Assembly: GCA_030639165.1 (NCBI GenBank) | Contig: DAOWDF010000319.1 | Span: forward strand, 1 to 10,279 | Length of the DNA: 10,279 bases | Origin: Alphaproteobacteria bacterium | GTDB lineage: Bacteria > Pseudomonadota > Alphaproteobacteria > Micavibrionales > Micavibrionaceae | Reading direction: 5' to 3' | In this document: positions 1 through 5,978 of the stretch, piece after piece | How positions within the stretch are numbered: position 1 is the first letter of the stretch | How the letters are laid out: each line of letters starts with the position of its first letter | The notes under the pieces: model-generated | What the model saw: the letters and a program-made list of their open reading frames with translations, nothing else | Database searches by the model: none | What the model was told of the DNA's origin: nothing | Position numbers and translations under genes: made by a program

Positions 1-312
1 ATCCGTTGTAAATATACGGATTGTGTTGAAGTTTGCCCCGTAGACTGCTTTTATGAGGGCGAGAACATGCTGGTGATCAGCCCTGATGAATGTATAGATT
101 GTGGAGTGTGTGAGCCTGAATGCCCAATTGAGGCTATATTGCCTGATACTGATGAAAAGGCAGAGAAATGGTTGGAGCTAAATAGGAAATATTCTGAGGA
201 ATGGCCTAATATAACAACTCAAAAAGATCCGATGCCAGAAGCAGAGGATATGAAAGACAAAAAGAATAAGTTTGAAACTGATTTTAGTGCAGAGCCTGGC
301 GAAGGTGACTAG
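1..312 (+). CDS. fdxA: 7Fe ferredoxin, FdxA type (5' end missing)
   Basis: This is a small cytoplasmic electron carrier with one [3Fe-4S] and one [4Fe-4S] cluster. The reading frame is open from the first base of the window, so the gene begins upstream and the Met at base 67 is internal. The visible 103 residues start inside the first cluster motif: Cys at 3, 8, 12 and 16, then the second motif CIDCGVCEPEC with Cys at 31, 34, 37 and 41. By comparison with the Azotobacter 7Fe ferredoxin, about nine N-terminal residues and the first cluster Cys lie outside the window. The segment WPNIT and the acidic tail ending PGEGD are typical of the alphaproteobacterial family, which is about 110 residues long. 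cysK follows 38 nt downstream on the same strand with no visible terminator, so the two may share a transcript. A TrxR-like ferredoxin reductase gene at 1686-2726 is a plausible redox partner (inference). The family assignment is firm. Confidence 0.95.
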   Translation: MRCKYTDCVEVCPVDCFYEGENMLVISPDECIDCGVCEPECPIEAILPDTDEKAEKWLELNRKYSEEWPNITTQKDPMPEAEDMKDKKNKFETDFSAEPGEGD

Positions 313-337
313 CTGGCTTTAATATTTAACCCTTAAT

Positions 338-343
338 AAGGAG
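338..343 (+). promoter_or_regulatory. Shine-Dalgarno site of cysK
   Basis: AAGGAG stands 7 nt before the ATG at 351. It supports that start over the internal Met codon at 390, which would otherwise give a more canonical CysK N-terminus. Confidence 0.85.
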
Positions 344-350
344 ATTAATC

Positions 351-1352
351 ATGAGTTTTACAGCAATTAAAAATGAAGAACAGGCTTTAATGCCAAACGC
401 GCAGGCGAGGGGATGTATTTACCCTTCTATTATCGACACAATTGGCGCTACGCCACTAGTGCGCGTAGAAAATTTCATGAATAAATATAATCTTGAAGCC
501 GAAATTCTTGCCAAGCTTGAGTTTTTCAACCCTATTGCCTCGGTAAAAGATCGTATCGGTTTTGCAATGATCGAAGCAGCCGAGCGCGCAGGGGAGATTA
601 GCCCAGATAAAACGGTTCTGATTGAGCCGACATCAGGCAATACAGGGATAGCACTTGCATTTATCGCAGCAAGAAAGGGTTATCGTTTGATTTTGACTAT
701 GCCTGAAAGCATGTCGATTGAGCGCCGTAAAATGCTACGTTTCTTGGGGGCGGAGCTTGTGCTTACACCAAAGGAAAATGGTATCCCTGGTGCTATGGCT
801 CGCGCTGAAGAATTGATGGCCGAAAATGAGGGTAGCTTCATGCCTAGTCAGTTCGATAATGACGCTAATCCGCAAATTCACCGCGAAACTACTGCGCAAG
901 AAATCTGGATAGATACAGATGGTGCGGCCGATATTCTTATATCTGGCGTTGGAACAGGCGGGACTTTGACGGGTGTTTCTCAAGTATTAAAGGCACGTAA
1001 AAACAGCTTTAAAACCTATGCCGTTGAACCAGCAGAAAGCCCTATACTTTCTGGCGGACAACCAGGCCCTCATAAAATTCAGGGAATAGGCGCAGGGTTC
1101 GTGCCAGCTAACCTTGATACTGATTTAATTGACGGAGTTGTTAAAATCAGCAGTGACACTGCGATTGCAACGTCTCGTGAAATTGCTAAATTGGAAGGCA
1201 TTCCGTGCGGCATATCATCGGGAGCAGCATTCGCTGCGGCAAAAGAAGTAGCAATGATGCCAGAGAATAAAGGCAAACAAATTGTCGCTATAATCCCATC
1301 CTTCGCTGAGCGCTACCTCTCCAGCGTTTTGTTTGATGGTATTGAAGGCTAG
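351..1352 (+). CDS. cysK: Cysteine synthase A (O-acetylserine sulfhydrylase)
   Basis: This is a PLP enzyme that makes cysteine from O-acetylserine and sulfide in the cytoplasm, the last step of sulfur assimilation. The 333 residues show the fold-type II hallmarks in order: PLP-binding Lys66 in NPIASVKDR, the substrate loop PTSGNTG at 93-99, the phosphate-binding GTGGT at 201-205, HKIQGIGAGFVP at 241-252, and SSGA at 289-292, which contacts the pyridine nitrogen. The end, IPSFAERYLSS, is the version I associate with alphaproteobacterial CysK rather than the enterobacterial PDTGERYLST. The N-terminus has about 20 residues more than the E. coli enzyme before the TIGATPLVR motif. The strong SD site supports this longer start. 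CysM or cystathionine beta-synthase are less likely because there is no extra domain and the OASS-A motifs fit throughout. The gene follows fdxA and converges on the fnr gene. Confidence 0.95.
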   Translation: MSFTAIKNEEQALMPNAQARGCIYPSIIDTIGATPLVRVENFMNKYNLEAEILAKLEFFNPIASVKDRIGFAMIEAAERAGEISPDKTVLIEPTSGNTGIALAFIAARKGYRLILTMPESMSIERRKMLRFLGAELVLTPKENGIPGAMARAEELMAENEGSFMPSQFDNDANPQIHRETTAQEIWIDTDGAADILISGVGTGGTLTGVSQVLKARKNSFKTYAVEPAESPILSGGQPGPHKIQGIGAGFVPANLDTDLIDGVVKISSDTAIATSREIAKLEGIPCGISSGAAFAAAKEVAMMPENKGKQIVAIIPSFAERYLSSVLFDGIEG

Positions 1353-1386
1353 ACATGCATGACTAGGAAAAAATTCCTTGACATGT
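1353..1386 (+). other. Hairpin just after cysK
   Basis: Directly after the cysK stop, ACATG (1353-1357) can pair with CATGT (1382-1386), and inside it AGGAA (1365-1369) pairs with TTCCT (1374-1378) around an AAAA loop. No T-tract follows, so this is not a classical intrinsic terminator. It overlaps the TTGACA of the next candidate promoter. It may shape the 3' end of cysK mRNA (inference). Confidence 0.35.
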
Positions 1387-1404
1387 GTGCGGGGATATTA
1401 TATT
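1378..1404 (+). promoter_or_regulatory. Candidate sigma-70-type promoter for an intergenic RNA
   Basis: A perfect TTGACA (1378-1383) is followed after 15 bp by TATATT (1399-1404), five of six matches to TATAAT. An alternative -10, TATTCT (1401-1406), has the ideal 17-bp spacing but only four matches. Transcription would start near 1410 and run into a region with no protein gene on this strand, because the next gene points the other way. The -35 match is good. That the promoter is used is inferred. Confidence 0.5.
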
Positions 1405-1424
1405 CTCCACCTCGAACTGGTTCA

Positions 1425-1505
1425 TATATGAGAGCCAGCAAAGACCGTAGGAGATAGGCTCACGCCGCCTATCTTAAATATTCCTACGCAAAGCCCTCTC
1501 ATATA
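1425..1505. repeat. 81-nt long interrupted inverted repeat (hairpin)
   Basis: Three perfectly paired blocks stack into one arm: TATATGAGAG (1425-1434) with CTCTCATATA (1496-1505), CGTAGGA (1446-1452) with TCCTACG (1482-1488), and GATAGGC (1453-1459) with GCCTATC (1467-1473). That is 24 Watson-Crick pairs in total. The apical loop is 7 nt (1460-1466). There is an 8-nt bulge (1474-1481) and an asymmetric internal loop (1435-1445 against 1489-1495). Both strands of the internal loop contain CAAAG. The pairing is certain as sequence. Its function is unknown. Confidence 0.85.
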
Positions 1506-1635
1506 AAAAGGCAAGCGCACCGCATGGGCGCTCATGCATTTGCAATGCACTATATGTGTAAATGTAAGTATTAAACATAGAGGGTCAAACCCCCTCGCAA
1601 GTACAATTATCTTCAATATATTGAAATATAAGAAG

Positions 1636-1652
1636 AAAACCCTCGAGGTTTT
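1636..1652. terminator. Hairpin terminator between convergent transcripts
   Basis: AAAACC (1636-1641) pairs with GGTTTT (1647-1652) around a 5-nt loop. T residues lie on the 3' side in both readings: TTTTGTT on the + strand and GGTTTTCTTCTT on the - strand. It lies 34 nt past the fnr stop, so it probably ends the coaBC-dut-mutS-fnr transcript, and it may also end the candidate RNA coming from the other side. The stem is short, so the strength is uncertain. Confidence 0.6.
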
Positions 1653-1685
1653 GTTCGTGTAGCTGTGTTAAGGGAGTAATATGAC

Positions 1686-2726
1686 TTACTTCTCTACACC
1701 TAATTTACCCTGCAATGATGAGCTGGAGGTTGTGTATTCAAAGCGCAGCTTTGCTTCAGGGTGGCAATATTTGAACGCTTCACGAGACATAAGTGCGGCT
1801 TCATGAAATCCCGACAATATAAGCTTAAGCTTGCCAGGGTAGGTGTTTATATCTCCAACTGCAAATATCCCACTTTCAGATGTTTCAAACTTCTCTGTAT
1901 CAACAGGGATTAGATTCTCATTCAGGTTAAGCCCAAAGTTAGCGATAGGGCCAAGCTTCATAGTCAGTCCAAAAAACGGTAATAAAGTATCACAGTTGAT
2001 TTGCTTCATCTCTTTATTAGCATCAAGCATTTCAACGCCCTCAAGCTGCCCATTATCACCGATAAGCTTTTTCACCTGACCCATTTCAAAATTCATTGCA
2101 CCATTAGCCACTAATTCACGCATTTTTGACACGCTATCAGGCGCAGCGCGGAAATTATCGCGCCTGTGAATTAATGTAAGGCTCTTGGCTATAGGCTGTA
2201 AATTTAAGCACCAGTCCAGTGCGGAATCACCACCGCCAGCAATAATGATATTCTTATCTTTGAACTGATCCATTTTTCGAACCGAATAAAATACAGATGT
2301 TCCTTCAAATGATTCAATTTCAGGAATAGGGGGCTTTTTCGGAACAAAGCTACCACCGCCAGCTGCGATTATGATGCAGGTTGCGTCAAACACTGTACCG
2401 ATATCGGTTGTAAGTCTCCAACGGCCATTATCAAGTTTCTCTAGGCTCTCGGCCATTTCCTGATAATGGAATACTGGGTCAAATGGCTCAATTTGCTCCA
2501 ACAAATTATCCGTTAGCTCTTGCCCTGATATAGTTGGGTAGGCAGGTATATCAAAGATTGGTTTTTCCGGATATAGCTCCGCACATTGCCCGCCGGGGCG
2601 ATCAAGGATATCAATTAGATGACACTTCATATCCAAAAGACCCATCTCAAATACTGTGAATAATCCGCATGGGCCTGCGCCAATAATTACTGCATCGGTT
2701 TCAATAGGAGTGTTTTGCTCTGTCAT
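1686..2726 (-). CDS. Ferredoxin/flavodoxin-NADP+ reductase, thioredoxin-reductase-like type
   Basis: This is an FAD enzyme that moves electrons between NADPH and ferredoxin or flavodoxin in the cytoplasm. The 346 residues show the FAD-binding GAGPCG at 16-21, the segment GGQCAELYPEKPIFDIPAYP at 45-64, the second Rossmann motif GGGDSALD at 164-171, HRR at 187-189 (expected contacts to the NADPH 2'-phosphate) and FAVGD at 288-292 for FAD. The CxxC redox pair of true thioredoxin reductases is absent where it would sit, after GGGDSA. This points to the YumC-like FNR family rather than TrxB. The C-terminal YTTSSSSLQGKLGV is family-typical. The ATG overlaps the mutS stop (ATGA), so translation is probably coupled. 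A ferredoxin gene, fdxA, stands about 1.4 kb away on the other strand and is a possible partner (inference). Confidence 0.92.
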   Translation of the reverse strand: MTEQNTPIETDAVIIGAGPCGLFTVFEMGLLDMKCHLIDILDRPGGQCAELYPEKPIFDIPAYPTISGQELTDNLLEQIEPFDPVFHYQEMAESLEKLDNGRWRLTTDIGTVFDATCIIIAAGGGSFVPKKPPIPEIESFEGTSVFYSVRKMDQFKDKNIIIAGGGDSALDWCLNLQPIAKSLTLIHRRDNFRAAPDSVSKMRELVANGAMNFEMGQVKKLIGDNGQLEGVEMLDANKEMKQINCDTLLPFFGLTMKLGPIANFGLNLNENLIPVDTEKFETSESGIFAVGDINTYPGKLKLILSGFHEAALMSREAFKYCHPEAKLRFEYTTSSSSLQGKLGVEK

Positions 2727-5473
2727 TTTGAATTCTCTTTTAGCTGTGCATTTTTTAGCTCATAAATAATTTCCAGAGCCTCTCGTGGTGATAGGGCATC
2801 AGGGTCAATATAGTCAAGTTTTTTCTCTATCTCGGATTTTTTAGGCGCAATATCTGCTTGTGTTGTTATTTCAAATAACGGCAGTTCAGATGCTATCTTC
2901 TGTGGTGATGCGCCACCTTTATCGGATTGCAACATCTCCAATATAGTATTAGCTCTTGATATAACTGCTGGTGGAACGCCTGCTAACTGCGCTACATGTA
3001 TTCCATAGGATTTATTGGCGCTACCCTTTATGACTTTATGCATGAAGATGATGTTATCTTCCCATTCTTTTACTTGCACAGTATGGCATGACATATTCTT
3101 AAGTGTGCTTTCGAGTGCAGTAAGCTCGTGATAGTGGGTAGCAAAAATAGATCGGCATTTGTTTTTATCATGCAGATATTCAAGCGCGCCCCACGCAATA
3201 GACAGCCCGTCATAAGTCGCTGTCCCGCGCCCAATTTCATCAAGTATCACAAGAGAGCGCTCAGTCGATTGGTTTAATATCGCCGCAGTTTCAACCATCT
3301 CAACCATAAAGGTGGACTGCCCATGCGCCAAATCATCCGATGCACCGACGCGGCTGAAACACTTATCAACAACGCCTATATGCGCGGAAGTAGCGGGGAC
3401 AAATGAACCGATTTGCGCCATTATTGTGATTAGTGCATTTTGCCGTAAGAACGTAGACTTACCCGCCATATTAGGGCCTGTCAGTAACCATAGTTTATTT
3501 GAAGGGTTCAAGTTACAGTCATTTGGCACAAATGGAGAGCTTTGCTTTTTAAGCACAGCCTCAACAACAGGGTGTCTGCCGCCAATAATTTCAAAATTAT
3601 ATGAATCATCAACTTTCGGGCGAACATAGTCCATATCTTGTGCAAGTTCAGCCAGCGCAGAGCTAGTATCAACAGCGGCAATGGCGCGTGCAATATCACC
3701 GATTTCTTTGGATAGGGCAGTAGTTTGCTGCACCATATTTGAGAATATCTCCATCTCTATTGCGATTGTTTTTTCGGCCGCGGAGGATATATCACGCTCC
3801 AACTCGGAAAGCTCCGCAGTAGTAAAACGCACAGCATTTGCCAAAGTCTGGCGATGAATAAACGGGTTGTCAGAGTTATCATTGCTGGCGCTAACCATCA
3901 TGCTATCAGCGCGCTTTGCAGGCACATCAATGAAATAGCCAAGAACATTATTATACTTGATCTTTAGTGCATCAATGCTGGTTTTTTCCTGATATTTTTT
4001 CTGTAATGCTGCGATTAACTGACGGCTTTCATCGCGCAACTTCCTAAGCGAATCTATCTTGGCAGAATAACCTTGGCGGATAAAACCTCCATCTCTAGCC
4101 AGAGCAGGGGGGATATCATCCATTGCCTTTGTAAGCTCATCTTGCAGAGCCGATAATGCAGGTCTTTGCTGCATATATTTCAGGAGATCATTAAATATAT
4201 CACGTGCAATATTATCATTTTGAAGCTCGGCGCGAATAATTTCACTTTGTGCCAGTCCATCACGAATAATGCATAAGTCCTTAGGCCCACCGCGATCAAC
4301 ACTAAGGCGAGATAATGCACGCTCTAGGTCAGGGATACAGCGCAGATATTCCCGTATAATGCTGCGCAAGTTAATGTTATTTACAAAGCACTCTACGCGG
4401 TTAAGTCGTTTATTTATCTGATCTGTTTTTGCCATCGGAGTAGAGATATAAGATTGCAGCATCCTCGCTCCCGCGCCCGTAATGGTGCAATCAATGCTTT
4501 CAAGCAAGCTTCCCTTACGTTCACCTGATAAGGTGCGCAGCAACTCAAGACTTTTACGAGTAGCCGCATCAATCTCCATCACGCAATTACTTGATATTTT
4601 CTCAGGAGTAGATATATGCGGTATTTTCCCCTTTTGTGTGCGCAGCACGTAATTGATCAAAGCCCCTGCAGCAGATATCTCTGCGCGAGAAAAATCGCCA
4701 AAGCTATCCAGCGTTCCGACATTAAATATCTGCTCTAGAGATTTTCTAGCATTCTGAGTATCAAACATTGATGCTGATTGGCTGGTGATCTTATCTTCAA
4801 CATGCTCAAGATCTGACCTATATTTATCAGCAAGCTTTTCTGTAGCTATTATCTCACTGGGGTTTATACGCTCCAAAACTGCGCGTAAGTTGTCATTCTC
4901 TACGCTCTGAACCGTGAATGAACCAGTGGATAGCTCCAGCCATGCAACCCCGAAAACGCCAGCTATCTCCGATATGGAGCATAAATAGTTATTCTGCCGC
5001 GCATCCAGTAAGTGATCTTCGGTTAATGTGCCTTGTGTTACAATCCTGACTGCCTCGCGGTTCACAAGAGCTTTCGATGGGCTTCTACCTTCGCGTTTGG
5101 CTCTGGCCTTGGCTTGATCAGGTGTTTCGGTCTGCTCACATATTGCAACCCTGCATCCTGCCTTGATTAGCTTTGCTAGATATGGCTCATATGAATGATA
5201 TGGCACGCCGCACATAGGAATAGCCGTGTCCTGTGATTTGCCGCGCTTTGTCAGGGTAATGTCGAGTATTTCCGATGCCTTTACTGCATCATCATGGAAC
5301 AATTCGTAAAAATCACCCATCCGATAAAACAGCATACAGCCTTTATGCTCTGACTTTAGGACATGGTATTGCGCCATCATAGGCGTATGGCCTTGAGCCA
5401 TAAACTCCGCCATTCTATCATCTATGCTTAAAGCCGAACTTGAAGCCGTATCAATTTGTGCAGCACCAGCCAT
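2723..5473 (-). CDS. mutS: DNA mismatch repair protein MutS
   Basis: MutS recognises mismatches and small loops in DNA and recruits MutL using ATP. From the chosen start the protein has 916 residues, against 853 in E. coli. Visible features are HTPMMAQY and GDFYE (Phe55 and Glu57, the mismatch-wedging Phe-X-Glu pair), the Walker A GPNMAGKST at 666-674, the signature STFMVEM, Walker B VILDE with Asp745-Glu746, and ATHYHEL. SELPLF at 862-867 resembles the beta-clamp binding motif, and the C-terminal PDALSPREALEIIYELK is the usual dimer-forming tail. The frame stays open to a TTG at 5548, but that would overlap dut by 71 nt. The ATG at 5473 lies only 4 nt after the dut stop and fits coupled translation, though no clear SD precedes it. 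A shorter start at 5413 would give an N-terminus closer to E. coli. The function is firm. The start is moderately sure. Confidence 0.95.
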   Translation of the reverse strand: MAGAAQIDTASSSALSIDDRMAEFMAQGHTPMMAQYHVLKSEHKGCMLFYRMGDFYELFHDDAVKASEILDITLTKRGKSQDTAIPMCGVPYHSYEPYLAKLIKAGCRVAICEQTETPDQAKARAKREGRSPSKALVNREAVRIVTQGTLTEDHLLDARQNNYLCSISEIAGVFGVAWLELSTGSFTVQSVENDNLRAVLERINPSEIIATEKLADKYRSDLEHVEDKITSQSASMFDTQNARKSLEQIFNVGTLDSFGDFSRAEISAAGALINYVLRTQKGKIPHISTPEKISSNCVMEIDAATRKSLELLRTLSGERKGSLLESIDCTITGAGARMLQSYISTPMAKTDQINKRLNRVECFVNNINLRSIIREYLRCIPDLERALSRLSVDRGGPKDLCIIRDGLAQSEIIRAELQNDNIARDIFNDLLKYMQQRPALSALQDELTKAMDDIPPALARDGGFIRQGYSAKIDSLRKLRDESRQLIAALQKKYQEKTSIDALKIKYNNVLGYFIDVPAKRADSMMVSASNDNSDNPFIHRQTLANAVRFTTAELSELERDISSAAEKTIAIEMEIFSNMVQQTTALSKEIGDIARAIAAVDTSSALAELAQDMDYVRPKVDDSYNFEIIGGRHPVVEAVLKKQSSPFVPNDCNLNPSNKLWLLTGPNMAGKSTFLRQNALITIMAQIGSFVPATSAHIGVVDKCFSRVGASDDLAHGQSTFMVEMVETAAILNQSTERSLVILDEIGRGTATYDGLSIAWGALEYLHDKNKCRSIFATHYHELTALESTLKNMSCHTVQVKEWEDNIIFMHKVIKGSANKSYGIHVAQLAGVPPAVISRANTILEMLQSDKGGASPQKIASELPLFEITTQADIAPKKSEIEKKLDYIDPDALSPREALEIIYELKNAQLKENSK

Positions 5474-5477
5474 AGCG

Positions 5478-5978
5478 TTAATCTGTGCCAGTGGAACCAA
5501 AGCCACCTTCGCCGCGCTCGTCATTATCTTCAAGCTGGCTCGCAACAATCCAGTTCACATGGGTGTAACGCTCAACAACCATTTGCGCAATGCGCATACC
5601 GCGTTTAACCGTAAAAGGCTCCTTGCCGTGATTAATTAGTATAACTTTTATCTCTCCACGATAATCAGAATCAATTGTACCTGGGCTATTAAGAACCGTA
5701 ACGCCGTGATTAATGGCTAGGCCTGAACGCGGTCTGATTTGCGCTTCAAATCCATGGGGCAGGGCGATAGCAAGTCCTGTTGGCACAAGAACGCGCTCCC
5801 CTGAATCAAGCTCAATTGCCTCTTTTATAGCAGCAGTTAAGTCCATACCCGCAGAATTACTTGTCGCATAAGTCGGCAGTTTCAGGCCAACGGCATGATC
5901 CAATGGCTTTAGTTCAACTTCAATATCATCATCATTTGTTATAGTTTTTTTGATTATCACTTCTTTAGATTCGCTCAT
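5478..5978 (-). CDS. dut: Deoxyuridine 5'-triphosphate nucleotidohydrolase (dUTPase)
   Basis: dUTPase splits dUTP into dUMP and pyrophosphate. This keeps uracil out of DNA and feeds dTMP synthesis. All five motifs of the trimeric family are present: SAGMDL at 42-47, RPRSGLA at 82-88, NSPGTIDSDYRGEI at 97-110 with the catalytic Asp103, RGMRIAQM at 126-133, and the Gly-rich C-terminal arm RGEGGFGSTG at 155-164, which closes over the substrate. At 166 residues it is slightly longer than the E. coli protein (about 151), the excess being an acidic, charged N-terminus. Its start overlaps the coaBC stop by 4 nt (ATGA) and mutS starts 4 nt past its stop. coaBC-dut is a common pairing in proteobacteria. 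Placing mutS next in line groups two genome-integrity functions. Confidence 0.96.
   Translation of the reverse strand: MSESKEVIIKKTITNDDDIEVELKPLDHAVGLKLPTYATSNSAGMDLTAAIKEAIELDSGERVLVPTGLAIALPHGFEAQIRPRSGLAINHGVTVLNSPGTIDSDYRGEIKVILINHGKEPFTVKRGMRIAQMVVERYTHVNWIVASQLEDNDERGEGGFGSTGTD

Larger units (their letters stand above)
1410..1655 (+). ncRNA. Candidate structured non-coding RNA, family unknown
   Basis: This gene-free stretch carries a dense row of stem-loops behind a promoter-like sequence and ending in a terminator-like hairpin. Seen directly are: the long hairpin 1425-1505; AGCGC-A-CC / GGGCGCT at 1514-1532 with a GCAT loop and one bulged A; TGCATT / AATGCA at 1535-1549 with a 3-nt loop; GAGGG / CCCTC at 1580-1596 with a 7-nt loop; the perfect palindrome TTCAATATATTGAA at 1612-1625; and the final hairpin at 1636-1652. 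I searched by eye for the signature motifs of SRP RNA, RNase P RNA and tRNA or tmRNA T-arms and found none that fit. 6S RNA cannot be excluded by eye. Strand and ends are inferred from the promoter and terminator. The region could instead be 3' UTR structure of the convergent genes. Confidence 0.4.

Noticed and set aside
67..312. fdxA starting at the Met codon at base 67
   Set aside because: The frame is open to the first base and encodes the conserved first cluster motif, so this Met is internal and the gene is simply cut by the window edge.
1579..1597. tRNA or tmRNA T-arm suggested by GAGGG-TCAAACC-CCCTC
   Set aside because: The loop lacks the TTCRANY order on either strand, and no acceptor stem, CCA-adjacent sequence or tag reading frame was found around it.
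1422..1616. 64-residue reading frame on the - strand in the cysK-fnr gap
   Set aside because: It runs through the stem-loops of the candidate RNA, has no good ribosome-binding site and resembles no protein I know.
1686..2726. Thioredoxin reductase TrxB
   Set aside because: The catalytic CxxC pair is missing and the C-terminus matches the ferredoxin-NADP reductase branch.
5474..5548. MutS extended upstream to the TTG at 5548
   Set aside because: This part lies within the conserved C-terminal motif 5 region of dut and would demand a 71-nt overlap. The ATG right after the dut stop is more sensible.
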